A stretch of 64,000 nucleotides of DNA from Betaproteobacteria bacterium LSUCC0117 (GCA_030441535.1 JAUJFZ010000001.1:400001-464000); one strand, 5' to 3'. Counted from the first letter of the stretch, positions 1-9,160 are shown. Numbers and translations are program-made. Notes: a model not told the origin generated them from the sequence alone.

Positions 1-357
1 CTCAAAGCTGCCTCCCTGAGTGCTGGCCATCAAGGTGAGTGCCGCCGTGAGCGGGCGCATCGCGGTACCGGCGTTACCTAAAAATAGCGCCGCTGATTGG
101 GTTCGGAGTCGACCGTTCAGTCCGACGACGCGGACATGATTGACACCCGTTGAAGTCACCTCGCAGCCCAGCACTTTCAGGGCCTCCAGCATGACGTGGG
201 TATCGTCGGAGGCCAACAGATCGTGCACCTCCGTGGCGCCGTCGCACAGCGCTGCGAGCAGCAACACGCGGTTAGAAATACTTTTTGAGCCGGGAAGCGT
301 CACCGCACCGTCGGCGGTTGCGATCGGAGGGACGTCGAGAAAGGCTTGTTTAAACAT
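1..357 (-). CDS. aroA: 3-phosphoshikimate 1-carboxyvinyltransferase (EPSP synthase), N-terminal part
   Basis: Only the first 119 codons are inside the window; the gene runs off the left edge. The enzyme joins shikimate-3-phosphate and PEP to make EPSP, the sixth step towards chorismate. The translation from ATG at 357 shows the family's LPGSKSISNR substrate-binding motif near residues 22-31 and LGNAGTAMRPL near residue 93. It follows tyrA by 7 nt on the same strand and ends the gyrA-serC-pheA-tyrA-aroA run, so it is probably co-transcribed with its pathway partners. Identification is secure; only completeness is unknown. Confidence 0.96.
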   Translation of the reverse strand, partial: MFKQAFLDVPPIATADGAVTLPGSKSISNRVLLLAALCDGATEVHDLLASDDTHVMLEALKVLGCEVTSTGVNHVRVVGLNGRLRTQSAALFLGNAGTAMRPLTAALTLMASTQGGSFE

Positions 358-364
358 AAGAGAC

Positions 365-1282
365 TCAGGCCGCGTCGTCGTCGTTGCTTGGCGTGCGACC
401 AGTGGGTAGTTGCCACGCCTTGCGCTGGGCGCTGGCTTCGCTAATGAGGTGGGTCAGTGTGTCGTTGTCGCCGCTGGCGATGCATGCTTTGAATGCAGCT
501 AAGGCGTCTTCAAACTGGGTGAGTTGCGCCAATACGGCGTCGCGGTTGGTGTGCAGGATATCGCGCCACACGGCGGGGTCGCTACCCGCAATGCGGGTGA
601 AATCTTGAAATCCAGTTCCACCCATTGCGATGGTGGTGGGGTCTACGCCATTCATGTAGGCAAACGCCAAGAGGTGGGGCAGGTGGCTCACAGCGCCAAA
701 CACGTGGTCATGCCGCGCGGCATTCATCACCTGCACGCTTGCGCCGACGGCCTGCCAAAGCGCTTGTGCAGTGGCGGTAGCGGCGGGTGTTGTGTCGGTG
801 GTGGGCGTCAAGATCACCAAGCGATCTTGGTACAGGGTCGCCTCTGCATGCGCAACCCCTGCCTTTTCTTTGCCAGCAATGGGGTGTGCCGGCACCACCT
901 GAGACAGTGTGAAGCCGTTAGCCGTTGGTTGGTTAAAAACCGCTTTTGCAGCGTCGACCATGTCTTGTTTGGTGGACCCAGCGTCCATCAAAATCGCATC
1001 GGCTTTGAGGTGGGGTGCAATGGCGTGCAATGTATTGGTCAGGGCACCAACCGGCACGCTCACCAAAACGACATCGGCGTCGCTGACCGCATCAGCCAGT
1101 GTGGGTGCGACTTCGGTCAGGGCGCCCCGCCGTTGCGCTTCGAGTAGGTTGGTTTGCGAACGTCCGTAACCCGCCACCACCAAGCCTGGCAGCGCGTCGC
1201 GCAGCGCCATGCCAAACGAGCCGCCAATGAGGCCGCACCCAATGATGGCCAGACGCCGAATAGCGAGAAGATCTGCCCCCAC
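365..1282 (-). CDS. tyrA: Prephenate dehydrogenase
   Basis: Cytosolic NAD(P)-dependent enzyme converting prephenate to 4-hydroxyphenylpyruvate in tyrosine synthesis. The 305-residue product has an N-terminal Rossmann fold with the GCGLIGGSFG dinucleotide motif near residues 16-25, followed by HPIAGKEKAG around 130-140 and the helical dimerisation half typical of TyrA. The start used is GTG at 1282, two bases after the pheA stop, which suggests translational coupling. No chorismate mutase or ACT domain is fused, so it is the monofunctional form; the mutase activity sits on the neighbouring pheA product. Confidence 0.95.
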   Translation of the reverse strand: MGADLLAIRRLAIIGCGLIGGSFGMALRDALPGLVVAGYGRSQTNLLEAQRRGALTEVAPTLADAVSDADVVLVSVPVGALTNTLHAIAPHLKADAILMDAGSTKQDMVDAAKAVFNQPTANGFTLSQVVPAHPIAGKEKAGVAHAEATLYQDRLVILTPTTDTTPAATATAQALWQAVGASVQVMNAARHDHVFGAVSHLPHLLAFAYMNGVDPTTIAMGGTGFQDFTRIAGSDPAVWRDILHTNRDAVLAQLTQFEDALAAFKACIASGDNDTLTHLISEASAQRKAWQLPTGRTPSNDDDAA

Positions 1283-1284
1283 TG

Positions 1285-2376
1285 TTAGGCCTCAGATTGG
1301 GGGTAAGTCCCCAGCACCTTGTAGAAGGCGCATAGCTTCTTGAGGTCTTCCAATGCAGCGTGCATGCTGGCCTCAGAGGGGTGTCCCACGAGGTCAATAA
1401 AAAAGATGTATTCCCATTGACCTTGTCGCGCAGGACGCGATTCAAAGCGGGTCATGGAGACACCATGTTGTTTCAGTGGCACCAATAAGTCATGCAACGC
1501 GCCGGGCCGATTGACCACCGATACCGCGAGGCTGGTGCAATCGCGCCCGGTAGCAGTCGGTGCCTCTAAGGTACTGGGCAAGCAGATGATTGCAAAGCGC
1601 GTGCGGTTATGGGCATCGTCTTGAATCGCGGGCGCGACGTTGTGTAAGCCGTACTCAGACCCCGCGCGTTCGCTGGCGATGGCCGCCCACTCTGGGTGTT
1701 CAGCTGCCAGGCGCGCGCCCTCTGCATTGCTTGAGACGGCGCGTCGCTCGGCATTGGGCAGGTGTTTGCTGAGCCATTCTTGGCACTGGGCCAATGCTTG
1801 GGGGTGCGCAAGTACCACCTGGATGCCATCACGCGAGTTACTCTGACGCAGCAGATGGTGACGCACCAACAAACTCAACTCGCCAATGATGTGTGCGGGC
1901 GACTGCAACAACAAATCAAGTGACCGCGCAATCACGCCTTCGGTGGAGTTCTCGATGGGCACCACGCCAAAATCGGCCGTGCCTGATGCGGTCGCGCGAA
2001 ACACCTCGTCAATCGAGGGGCACGCCACCTCGGTCACGCTGGTGCCAAAAAATGCCAAAGCGGCTTGCTGGCTGAAGGTGCCTGCGGGGCCGAGGTAAGC
2101 GATGCGTTGGGGCGCCTCAAGCGCTCTGCAGGCCGACATGACCTCGCGCCAGATGTTGCCAATGCTGTGCGGTTTAAGCAGACCATTGGTGCGTTCGTTA
2201 AGCGACTGCAACTTGTTGATGACCTGTGCTTCCCGGTCCGGACGGAACACCGCTGAACCTTCGCGCTTTTTCAGCTCACCCACCTCATGCGCGCATTGGG
2301 CGCGGTCATTCAGGAGGCTCAGGATTTGGGTGTCGAGTGCGTCGATGGATTCACGCAGTTCTTGCAATGTCTTCAT
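1285..2376 (-). CDS. pheA: Bifunctional chorismate mutase/prephenate dehydratase (P-protein)
   Basis: Makes prephenate from chorismate and then phenylpyruvate for phenylalanine. Three domains are visible: an AroQ-type mutase (about 1-90, LRESIDALDTQILSLLNDRA), a dehydratase (about 95-270, with the NRTRFAII motif that carries the catalytic Thr) and a C-terminal ACT regulatory domain with GALHDLL and FESRP, the signature of phenylalanine feedback control. I prefer ATG at 2376 (363 residues). An upstream in-frame ATG at 2406 lies inside the end of serC and would add ten residues unlike the family. The gene sits between serC and tyrA on the same strand. Confidence 0.94.
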   Translation of the reverse strand: MKTLQELRESIDALDTQILSLLNDRAQCAHEVGELKKREGSAVFRPDREAQVINKLQSLNERTNGLLKPHSIGNIWREVMSACRALEAPQRIAYLGPAGTFSQQAALAFFGTSVTEVACPSIDEVFRATASGTADFGVVPIENSTEGVIARSLDLLLQSPAHIIGELSLLVRHHLLRQSNSRDGIQVVLAHPQALAQCQEWLSKHLPNAERRAVSSNAEGARLAAEHPEWAAIASERAGSEYGLHNVAPAIQDDAHNRTRFAIICLPSTLEAPTATGRDCTSLAVSVVNRPGALHDLLVPLKQHGVSMTRFESRPARQGQWEYIFFIDLVGHPSEASMHAALEDLKKLCAFYKVLGTYPQSEA

Positions 2377-2389
2377 GGGTCGTCTCGCT

Positions 2390-3484
2390 TCAAAGGCGGC
2401 GCTCAAAATCCTGCATGAAGCTCACCAAAGCTTCGACGCCGGACAGCGGCATGGCGTTGTAGATGCTGGCGCGCATGCCGCCAACCGACTTATGTCCCTT
2501 AAGCGAGAGCAAATTGGCGGCTTTCGCCTCTGCCAAGAAACGCTCATTCAGGGTCTCATCAGCCAACAAAAACGGCACATTCATACGCGAGCGGAAGGCG
2601 GGGTCAACCTCGTTGCGGTAGAAGTCTGAGCGGTCAATGGCACCGTATAAAAGATTGGTCTTGGCAATGTTTTGAGCCTCAATCGCCGCGATCCCACCTT
2701 GCGCCTTGAGCCACTCAAATACCAAGCCCACCATGTAAATGCCGTAAGTAGGCGGCGTGTTGTACATCGACGTGTTGGCCGCTACCAGCTTGTACTGAAA
2801 TGCTGACGGGCAAATGCCCATCGCTTGGTCCAGCAAGGACTTGCGAACAAACACCATCGTGACCCCTGCAGGGCCCAGATTTTTTTGCGCACCCGCGAAA
2901 GCCAAACCCACCTTGTCCCACTCAACGGGGCGTGAGGCGATGTGGCTGGAGCAGTCAATCACCAACGGCGCGGTGATGCCGAGCGCTTTGAGATCAGGCG
3001 GGGTTTGAAACTCAACGCCGTGGATGGTCTCGTTGCTGCACACGTGCACATAGGTGGCATCGGGTCGCAAGGCCCAATCACCAGTGGGAGCGACCGTATG
3101 GAATTGGTGTGCCTTGCCGTCAAACGCCAGTTGCACATCGGCGTAACGCTTGGCTTCCGTTAATGATTTCTGACTCCAGCTGCCTGTCACGGCAACATCG
3201 ACTTTGGGGTTCTCAACGCCACACAAGTTCATCGGCACGATAGCGTTTTCTGCCAATCCGCCGCCTTGCATGAAGAGGATTTCAAAGTCCTCAGGTACCG
3301 CTAAAACTTCTCGGACGGTAGCCAACGTACCGTTTAGGATCTCGCCAAATGACGCGCCGCGATGGCTCATTTCCATCACGCCCATACCAGTCCCATGCCA
3401 ATCGGCAATCTCAGCGCCCGCGCGGTTTAAGACTTCCAATGGGATCGTTGCGGGGCCTGCCGAAAAATTGAATGGTCGGTTCAT
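2390..3484 (-). CDS. serC: Phosphoserine aminotransferase
   Basis: PLP-dependent transaminase that forms 3-phosphoserine from 3-phosphohydroxypyruvate and glutamate; it can also serve pyridoxine synthesis. The 364-residue protein begins RPFNFSAGPATIPLEVL, as SerC proteins do, and has the PLP-lysine context AGAQKNLGPAGVT around residue 200, with SVGGMRASIYNA near the C terminus. Length matches the family. The ATG lies 9 nt after the gyrA stop. The gyrA-serC-pheA-tyrA-aroA order is a familiar Burkholderiales arrangement. Confidence 0.96.
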   Translation of the reverse strand: MNRPFNFSAGPATIPLEVLNRAGAEIADWHGTGMGVMEMSHRGASFGEILNGTLATVREVLAVPEDFEILFMQGGGLAENAIVPMNLCGVENPKVDVAVTGSWSQKSLTEAKRYADVQLAFDGKAHQFHTVAPTGDWALRPDATYVHVCSNETIHGVEFQTPPDLKALGITAPLVIDCSSHIASRPVEWDKVGLAFAGAQKNLGPAGVTMVFVRKSLLDQAMGICPSAFQYKLVAANTSMYNTPPTYGIYMVGLVFEWLKAQGGIAAIEAQNIAKTNLLYGAIDRSDFYRNEVDPAFRSRMNVPFLLADETLNERFLAEAKAANLLSLKGHKSVGGMRASIYNAMPLSGVEALVSFMQDFERRL

Positions 3485-3493
3485 GATGGCCGC

Positions 3494-6199
3494 TTACTCG
3501 CTGGGGGCGTCAGACGGTCGCGTGGCAGGGCCCTCGGCCTCATCAGCCGCGTCAACTGCATCAACTGCATCAACTGCATCAACGTTTTCTGCGTCACGGT
3601 CGGCAATGCGTTGCATGCCAATCAACTTGCTACCTTCATCCAGACCAATCAAGGTGACCCCTTGCGTTGCCCGGCCCATCTCGCGAATCTCGGAGACTCG
3701 GGTGCGGACCAACACACCGGTATCGGTGATCAGCATGATCTCGTCGTCGGTGTGGACCAGCGTCGCCGCCACCACCTTGCCGTTGCGTCCGCTTTGCTGA
3801 ATCGCAATCATGCCTTTCGTACCACGACCGTGGCGCGTGTACTCTTCGATCGGTGTGCGTTTGCCAAAACCATTTTCAGTCGCCGTGAGTACGCTGGTTG
3901 GTTGGTTGGCTTGATCTTCAGGTGCCACATCGGTGGGGGCCGCGAGCATCGCGATCACGCTTTGGCCTTCTTCAAGCATCATGCCGCGCACACCGCGGGC
4001 ATTACGGCCCATGCAGCGCACATCGTTTTCATCAAAGCGCACGGCCTTGCCACCGTCAGAGAACAGCATCACATCGTGCTTGCCTTTGGTCAGCGCGGCG
4101 CCAATCAGGAAGTCGTTGTCGTCCAGGTCAACGGCAATGATGCCGGCCTTACGGGGGTTGGAGAAGTCCGTGAGCGCGGTCTTTTTCACCGTGCCCATGC
4201 TGGTCGCCATGAAGACAAAGTGATCTTCGGGGAAGGTGCGGTTTTCGCCGGTCAGTGGCAACACCACGTTGATCTTCTCACCCTCTTGCAACGGGAACAT
4301 GTTCACGATGGGTCGACCGCGTGAGTTGCGTGAGCCCGATGGCACTTCCCACACCTTCAGCCAGTAAACGCGGCCACGGTTTGAGAAACACAAAATGTAG
4401 TCGTGTGTATTGGCGATGAATAACTGGTCGATCCAGTCGTCATCCTTTGTTGAAGCTGCTAATTTGCCGCGACCACCACGCTTCTGCGCACGGTACTCGC
4501 TGAGGGGCTGGCTCTTGATGTAACCGGTGTGAGACAACGTCACCACCATGTTCTCGGGCGTGATGAGATCCTCTGTGGCCAACTCTTGTGCGTTATACTC
4601 GATCTCGCTGCGGCGCTGGCCCACTTTGTTGGCGCCAAACTCCAGCTTGATTGCAGTCAGTTCTTCGCCGACGATCACGGCCACGCGCTCGGGGCGCGAC
4701 AAAATATCGAGGAGGTCGTCGATCTCGGCGATCACTTCCTTGTACTCATTAACGATCTTGTCTTGCTCCAAGCCCGTCAAGCGCTGCAGGCGCATTTGCA
4801 AAATCTCTTGCGCTTGCGTATCTGACAGGCGGTACAGGCCATCGGCCCCCATGCCCACCGACTTCAACACGCCATCGGGGCGGTAGTCGTCAGCGTTTAC
4901 TGTGGCGCCATCTGCACGGGTGCGTGTCAGCATTTCGCGCACCAAGCTGCTATCCCAAGCGCGGTTCAACAACTCGGCCTTCGCCACAGGTGGCGTGGGC
5001 GCATTACGGATGATGGCGATGAATTCGTCGATGTTGGCCAAAGCGACCGCCAAGCCTTCCAGCACATGCCCACGCTCGCGGGCCTTGCGCAGTGTGAAGA
5101 CAGTGCGGCGCGTCACGACCTCGCGGCGGTGCTGCAGGAAAATCTCAACCAAGTCTTTGAGGTTGCACAGCTTGGGTTGGCCATTCACCAACGCCACCAT
5201 GTTCATACCAAAGGTGTCTTGCAGCTGAGTCTGCTTGTAGAGGTTGTTCAACACGACCTCAGGAACCTCGCCGCGCTTGAGCTCGATCACCACCCGCATG
5301 CCAGACTTATCTGACTCGTCTTGGATGTGACTGATGCCATCGATTTTCTTCTCGGTCACCAGCTCGGCAATGCGCTCAAGCAATGTCTTTTTATTGACCT
5401 GGTAGGGCAATTCATCAACGATGATGGACTGGCGCTGGCCTTTGTCGATATCTTCGAAGTGGCACTTCGCGCGCATGATCACGCGGCCACGGCCCGTGCG
5501 GTAGCCATCTTTGACGCCTAAAATGCCGTGGATGATGCCGGCGGTCGGGAAGTCTGGGGCGCGAATGATCTCCATCAAGTCATCAACCGATGACTCGGGG
5601 TTGTTCAAGAGGTGCAGACACGCATCGACCACCTCGTTGAGGTTGTGCGGGGGAATGTTGGTGGCCATACCCACCGCGATACCCGATGAGCCGTTGACCA
5701 GCAAGTTAGGCAAGCGCGAGGGCAAAACCAAGGGCTCGCGTTCGCTGTTGTCGTAGTTGGGACCGAAATCGACCGTCTCTTTGTCGATGTCTGCGAGCAT
5801 CTCGTGCGCGATTTTCGCCAGGCGAATCTCGGTGTAACGCATCGCCGCGGCGTTGTCGCCATCAACGGAGCCAAAGTTACCTTGCCCATCTACCAGCATG
5901 TGACGCAGCGAAAAATCCTGCGCCATCCGAACGATCGTGTCGTAAACCGCCGTATCACCGTGGGGGTGGTACTTACCAATCACATCACCCACGATACGCG
6001 CTGACTTCTTGTAAGCGCGGTTCCAATCGTTATTCAGCTCGTGCATGGCGAACAGTACGCGGCGGTGAACGGGCTTTAAGCCGTCACGCGCATCGGGTAG
6101 CGCTCGTCCGACAATCACGCTCATCGCGTAATCCAGGTAGCTCCGGCGCATTTCCTCTTCGAGGCTGATAGGCAATATTTCTTTGGCGAACTGGGTCAT
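3494..6199 (-). CDS. gyrA: DNA gyrase subunit A
   Basis: Breakage-reunion subunit of the type IIA topoisomerase that adds negative supercoils; works with GyrB. The 901-residue protein keeps E. coli numbering at its N terminus: catalytic Tyr122 in AMRYTEIRL, and quinolone-determining positions Thr83 and Asp87 in HPHGDTAVYD. The C-terminal pinwheel has a GyrA box, QKRGGRG, so it is a gyrase rather than ParC. The end is an acidic tail with an Asp-Ala-Val repeat encoded by a 9-bp tandem repeat. It leads the minus-strand cluster; the promoter should lie in the 325-bp gap before ompA. Confidence 0.97.
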   Translation of the reverse strand: MTQFAKEILPISLEEEMRRSYLDYAMSVIVGRALPDARDGLKPVHRRVLFAMHELNNDWNRAYKKSARIVGDVIGKYHPHGDTAVYDTIVRMAQDFSLRHMLVDGQGNFGSVDGDNAAAMRYTEIRLAKIAHEMLADIDKETVDFGPNYDNSEREPLVLPSRLPNLLVNGSSGIAVGMATNIPPHNLNEVVDACLHLLNNPESSVDDLMEIIRAPDFPTAGIIHGILGVKDGYRTGRGRVIMRAKCHFEDIDKGQRQSIIVDELPYQVNKKTLLERIAELVTEKKIDGISHIQDESDKSGMRVVIELKRGEVPEVVLNNLYKQTQLQDTFGMNMVALVNGQPKLCNLKDLVEIFLQHRREVVTRRTVFTLRKARERGHVLEGLAVALANIDEFIAIIRNAPTPPVAKAELLNRAWDSSLVREMLTRTRADGATVNADDYRPDGVLKSVGMGADGLYRLSDTQAQEILQMRLQRLTGLEQDKIVNEYKEVIAEIDDLLDILSRPERVAVIVGEELTAIKLEFGANKVGQRRSEIEYNAQELATEDLITPENMVVTLSHTGYIKSQPLSEYRAQKRGGRGKLAASTKDDDWIDQLFIANTHDYILCFSNRGRVYWLKVWEVPSGSRNSRGRPIVNMFPLQEGEKINVVLPLTGENRTFPEDHFVFMATSMGTVKKTALTDFSNPRKAGIIAVDLDDNDFLIGAALTKGKHDVMLFSDGGKAVRFDENDVRCMGRNARGVRGMMLEEGQSVIAMLAAPTDVAPEDQANQPTSVLTATENGFGKRTPIEEYTRHGRGTKGMIAIQQSGRNGKVVAATLVHTDDEIMLITDTGVLVRTRVSEIREMGRATQGVTLIGLDEGSKLIGMQRIADRDAENVDAVDAVDAVDAADEAEGPATRPSDAPSE
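3552..3578 (-). repeat. 9-bp tandem repeat inside gyrA
   Basis: Three exact copies of TCAACTGCA (plus strand), followed by a partial fourth, encode Asp-Ala-Val repeats in the acidic C-terminal tail of GyrA. The unit length is a multiple of three, so copy number can change by slippage without breaking the frame. Confidence 0.9.
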
Positions 6200-6524
6200 G
6201 TGGGGCTATCTATATAGAAAGTATCTAATTAACCACGCATTTTAAGGCCTTACGGTGCGCCAAACCCGCCACGAGCGGCGTTAACAATGCCGCCATATTT
6301 TTTGAACCCAGCCGCGTAAGATGTGAAGCAAAAAAAGGTCTCGGGTCAAACCCGTGGGCTGCTTATTTGGCTTTTTGAAAATACTTATAAAGTAGTATAA
6401 AATCAAAAATCCGATGCAACGATGGCAGAAAATGTCTAAAATATCGGGATCGAAGCCGCGCAGTTTTTATAAGTATTCAGTAAACCAAGCGTCCAGTATG
6501 GTGCGCACACCAAGAGAGTCATTC
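6200..6524. other. Divergent gyrA/ompA intergenic region
   Basis: This 325-bp stretch separates the two divergent genes and must hold both promoters. The half nearer ompA is AT-rich. I see no convincing short gene; an in-frame upstream ATG for ompA at 6414 would add 37 residues ahead of a clean signal peptide and is rejected. One promoter candidate is listed separately. Confidence 0.6.
6375..6401 (+). promoter_or_regulatory. Candidate sigma70 promoter for ompA
   Basis: TTGAAA at 6375-6380 and TATAAA at 6396-6401 are separated by 15 nt, in an AT-rich patch about 120 nt before the ompA start. The spacing is shorter than the ideal 17 nt, so this is tentative. Confidence 0.35.
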
Positions 6525-7226
6525 ATGTCAAAGTTAAGCAAGCTCGCACTCGTCCTTTCAGCGATCACGGTGTCAGCCGCCGCCAATGCGGGCATCGTCA
6601 GTAACTGGGTTGCTGCCGACGGCACCCCCTGGCGCGCCGCCTCTGGCGAATGCTGGCGCTCAGGCTTCTGGACGCCTGCCACCGCAGCCCCAGGCTGTGA
6701 CGGCGCAATCGCTCCCGTAGCCCCCAAGGTCGAAGTAAAGAAAGCGGCGCCTGTACCAGCCCCCGTACCCGAACCCACGCCAGTTGTAGAGTATGAACCG
6801 TCCACTCCAACATTTGACGTAGCACCAGCGCCAGCGCCAGCTCCCAAGGCGGCAGTGGCACCGGTGGCCGCGCCTGCCAAGATCACCTACGCTGCGGATG
6901 CGTTCTTTGCCTTCGACAAATCAGTTGTTCAACCTGCTGGCAAAGCCAAGCTCGACGATTTGGTCAAGCGCATGCAATCCATGGACATTGAAGTCGTGGT
7001 CGCTGTCGGTCACACCGACTCAACCGGCCCCTCTTCATACAACCAGCGCTTGTCAGTGCGCCGCGCTGAAGCTGTGAAGGCCTACATGGTCTCCAAGGGC
7101 GTCGACGCTGACCGTATCTTCACCGAAGGTAAGGGCGAAGACAGCCCCGTCGCTGACAATAGCAGCCGTTCTGGCCGTGCCAAGAACCGCCGCGTTGAAG
7201 TTGAAGTGGTCGGTACCGCTAAGTAA
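6525..7226 (+). CDS. OmpA-family outer membrane/peptidoglycan-binding protein
   Basis: Probably links the outer membrane to peptidoglycan. From ATG at 6525 (AAGAGAG ribosome-binding site just upstream) the 233-residue product has a 22-residue signal peptide ending SAAANA, then a region with two cysteines (about residues 43 and 58), a long Pro/Ala/Val-rich linker (about 64-117), and a C-terminal OmpA domain with the peptidoglycan-contact pattern NQRLSVRRAEAV and GRAKNRRVEVEV. It lacks the eight-stranded barrel of E. coli OmpA, as do other short OmpA-like proteins of Burkholderiales. It is followed by its own terminator. Confidence 0.9.
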   Translation: MSKLSKLALVLSAITVSAAANAGIVSNWVAADGTPWRAASGECWRSGFWTPATAAPGCDGAIAPVAPKVEVKKAAPVPAPVPEPTPVVEYEPSTPTFDVAPAPAPAPKAAVAPVAAPAKITYAADAFFAFDKSVVQPAGKAKLDDLVKRMQSMDIEVVVAVGHTDSTGPSSYNQRLSVRRAEAVKAYMVSKGVDADRIFTEGKGEDSPVADNSSRSGRAKNRRVEVEVVGTAK

Positions 7227-7245
7227 TTAGCACTGCTCCTTAAAT

Positions 7246-7270
7246 AACCGCGCTTCGGCGCGGTTTTTTT
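7246..7270 (+). terminator. Rho-independent terminator of ompA
   Basis: Stem CCGCGC/GCGCGG closed by a TTCG tetraloop and followed by seven T, about 20 nt after the ompA stop. The T tract ends right before an upstream ATG (7271) of the ubiG frame, which argues for the later ubiG start. Confidence 0.92.
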
Positions 7271-7312
7271 ATGCGCGCCAGATTCCAAGAGGACATTGGC
7301 GATAATCGAGCC

Positions 7313-8053
7313 ATGCAGACGAACCCATCTCCAAACACCCAAATGCCCAACCATTCCAACGCCGATCCGGCTGAGCTGGCCAAGTTTTCAGAGCTGGCGC
7401 ATCGCTGGTGGGACAAGAACAGCGAATTCAAACCGCTGCACGAAATCAACCCGCTGCGCCTCGAATGGATGAAAGCGCAAACCGCCTTTGAAGGCAAGCG
7501 CGTACTTGACGTGGGTTGTGGTGGCGGCATCTTGAGTGATGCCATGGCGCGTTCAGGCGCTGAAGTTATGGGTATCGACCTCGCAACCAAAGCCCTCAGC
7601 GTGGCCAAGCTGCACGCGCTTGAGGCCGAGACGCCGAACATCAGTTACCGGGAAGTCAGTGTTGAGGACCTTGCCGCCGAGCAGCCAGAAAGTTTTGATG
7701 TCGTGACGTGCATGGAAATGATGGAGCACGTGCCTGACCCCGCAGCCATCGTTGCGGCCTGCGCCAAGTTGGTGAAGCCCGGTGGCACCGTATTTTTCTC
7801 AACCATCAATCGCAACCCGAAGTCATTTTTGTTCGCCATTGTGGGCGCCGAATACGTGCTGAACATGCTGCCCAAAGGTACCCACACCTACGCGAAGTTC
7901 ATCAAGCCCGCCGAGCTGGCCGCCTTTTGCCGAGCGGCTGACTTGGAAGTCAAGCGCACACGCGGTTTGGAATACAACCCCCTGACCAAGCACTACTGGT
8001 TGAGCGACGACACCAGCGTCAACTATATGTTTGCCACCACCAAAGCACCGTAA
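7313..8053 (+). CDS. ubiG: Ubiquinone biosynthesis O-methyltransferase
   Basis: SAM-dependent methyltransferase for the two O-methylations of ubiquinone synthesis. The 246-residue product has SAM motif I, VLDVGCGGGILSDAMA, around residue 65, and the UbiG pattern CMEMMEHVPDP. The N terminus AKFSELAHRWWDKNSEFKPLH is characteristic of the family. The ATG at 7313 is preferred because one at 7271 directly follows the ompA terminator T tract. The stop is 7 nt ahead of gph, as in many proteobacterial ubiG-gph pairs. Confidence 0.95.
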   Translation: MQTNPSPNTQMPNHSNADPAELAKFSELAHRWWDKNSEFKPLHEINPLRLEWMKAQTAFEGKRVLDVGCGGGILSDAMARSGAEVMGIDLATKALSVAKLHALEAETPNISYREVSVEDLAAEQPESFDVVTCMEMMEHVPDPAAIVAACAKLVKPGGTVFFSTINRNPKSFLFAIVGAEYVLNMLPKGTHTYAKFIKPAELAAFCRAADLEVKRTRGLEYNPLTKHYWLSDDTSVNYMFATTKAP

Positions 8054-8060
8054 GGCAACC

Positions 8061-8720
8061 ATGTTCACCAATATCAAAGCCGTCCTGTTTGACTTGGACG
8101 GTACCCTCATCGACAGCGCCCCTGACCTGGGGGCCGCCGTTGACCGCATGCGTGTGAAGCGCGGCATGCCCTCGTTGCCACTCGACACCTACCGCCCGAT
8201 GGCCGGTGCTGGCGCACGCGGCATGCTTGGCGTTGGCTTTGGCATCACGCCGCAAGACACTGCGTTTGCTGAACTGAAAGAAGAATTCTTTCAAGAGTAC
8301 GAAGCCAACCTCACCGACAAAACAACTGTGTTTGCAGACGTCATTGAGATGCTCAGTGCCATTGAAGCGCGCGGTATGGTGTGGGGCGTTGTGACCAACA
8401 AGGCCGAACGGTTCACGCTGCCCATCTCACGCCAAATGGACTTGTTCAAAAACGCGGCGTGCGTGGTTTGCGGTGACACCACACCGCACGCCAAGCCACA
8501 CCCCATGCCCCTGCTCGAAGCCGCCAAGCGCGTGGGCTTTGCGCCAGATCAATGCATTTATGTGGGCGATGACGAGCGAGACATCGTTGCAGGCCTCGCT
8601 GCCAACATGGGCACAGTTGCCGCCCAATACGGCTACCTGGGCGCGAATGCAGACATCGACAGTTGGCGCGCACACGCCACCATTGCACAACCGTTGCAAT
8701 TACTCGACTTGCTGCGTTGA
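8061..8720 (+). CDS. gph: Phosphoglycolate phosphatase-type HAD hydrolase
   Basis: Haloacid-dehalogenase-superfamily phosphatase, expected to remove 2-phosphoglycolate. The 219-residue protein starts MFTNIKAVLFDLDGTLIDSA: the nucleophile is the first Asp of DLDGT. Motif II is VVTNKAE, the conserved Lys is in AKPHPMP and motif IV is YVGDDERDI. Cap length fits Gph. Start at 8061, 7 nt after the ubiG stop; the ATG at 8031 would overlap ubiG and adds an unrelated N terminus. Substrate specificity within HAD enzymes is inferred from gene order and family resemblance. Confidence 0.88.
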   Translation: MFTNIKAVLFDLDGTLIDSAPDLGAAVDRMRVKRGMPSLPLDTYRPMAGAGARGMLGVGFGITPQDTAFAELKEEFFQEYEANLTDKTTVFADVIEMLSAIEARGMVWGVVTNKAERFTLPISRQMDLFKNAACVVCGDTTPHAKPHPMPLLEAAKRVGFAPDQCIYVGDDERDIVAGLAANMGTVAAQYGYLGANADIDSWRAHATIAQPLQLLDLLR

Positions 8721-8749
8721 GACGCAAAAAAGCGTAAACTCAAAGACTT

Positions 8750-9123
8750 GGGGCTGCACTGGTTTCGACGTGGGTTCGGAAGCGTAGTGGGGCGTGCCGA
8801 GGTTCAGTCACCTCGTTAATCCGCTGAAAAAAACTAACTGCAAACGACGAACGTTTCGCACTCGCGGCTTAAGCTGTGAGACTTGCAACAGCATGCTGAC
8901 GGGCTGGGCAAGGGGGTAGCAATACCTCCCGGCTGCAAGGGAATTCACGTTGGCTGGCACGTAATTGGGTTACTTAGTTACGGGCGAGATTTTAGGTAAC
9001 TGGCGTCTTGGGTAGCGTGTTGCTGCGCGACTCAAGAAGTGAGATCCAAATCAGACGACTACGCACGTAGAACCATACGAATAAGTCTCGCGGACGGGGG
9101 TTCAATTCCCCCCAGCTCCACCA
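8750..9123 (+). ncRNA. ssrA: Transfer-messenger RNA (tmRNA)
   Basis: One-piece tmRNA of about 374 nt that rescues stalled ribosomes with SmpB. The 5' end GGGGCTG pairs with CAGCTCC before the A-CCA end, forming the tRNA-like acceptor, and a T arm with GTTCAATTCC lies near the 3' end. The tag frame runs from GCA at 8840 to TAA at 8870-8872 and encodes ANDERFALAA, a typical betaproteobacterial tag. A TAAACT box lies 9 nt before the 5' end and could be a -10 element. A terminator follows. Confidence 0.97.
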
Positions 9124-9133
9124 TTCATCCTAG

Positions 9134-9160
9134 AGCCGACCCTGAGGGGTTGGCTTTTTT
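9134..9160 (+). terminator. Rho-independent terminator of ssrA
   Basis: Stem AGCCGACCC paired with GGGTTGGCT (one G-T pair) across a very short loop, followed by a run of T, beginning 10 nt after the tmRNA CCA end. Confidence 0.88.

Noticed and set aside
3494..6199. A quinolone-resistance mutation at GyrA position 83
   Set aside because: Thr at 83 is a normal wild-type residue in several proteobacteria; Asp87 is unchanged, so no resistance claim is justified.
6414..6524. Longer N terminus for the OmpA-family protein
   Set aside because: The extension precedes a clean signal peptide whose start has its own AAGAGAG site, and the added residues cover the AT-rich promoter side.
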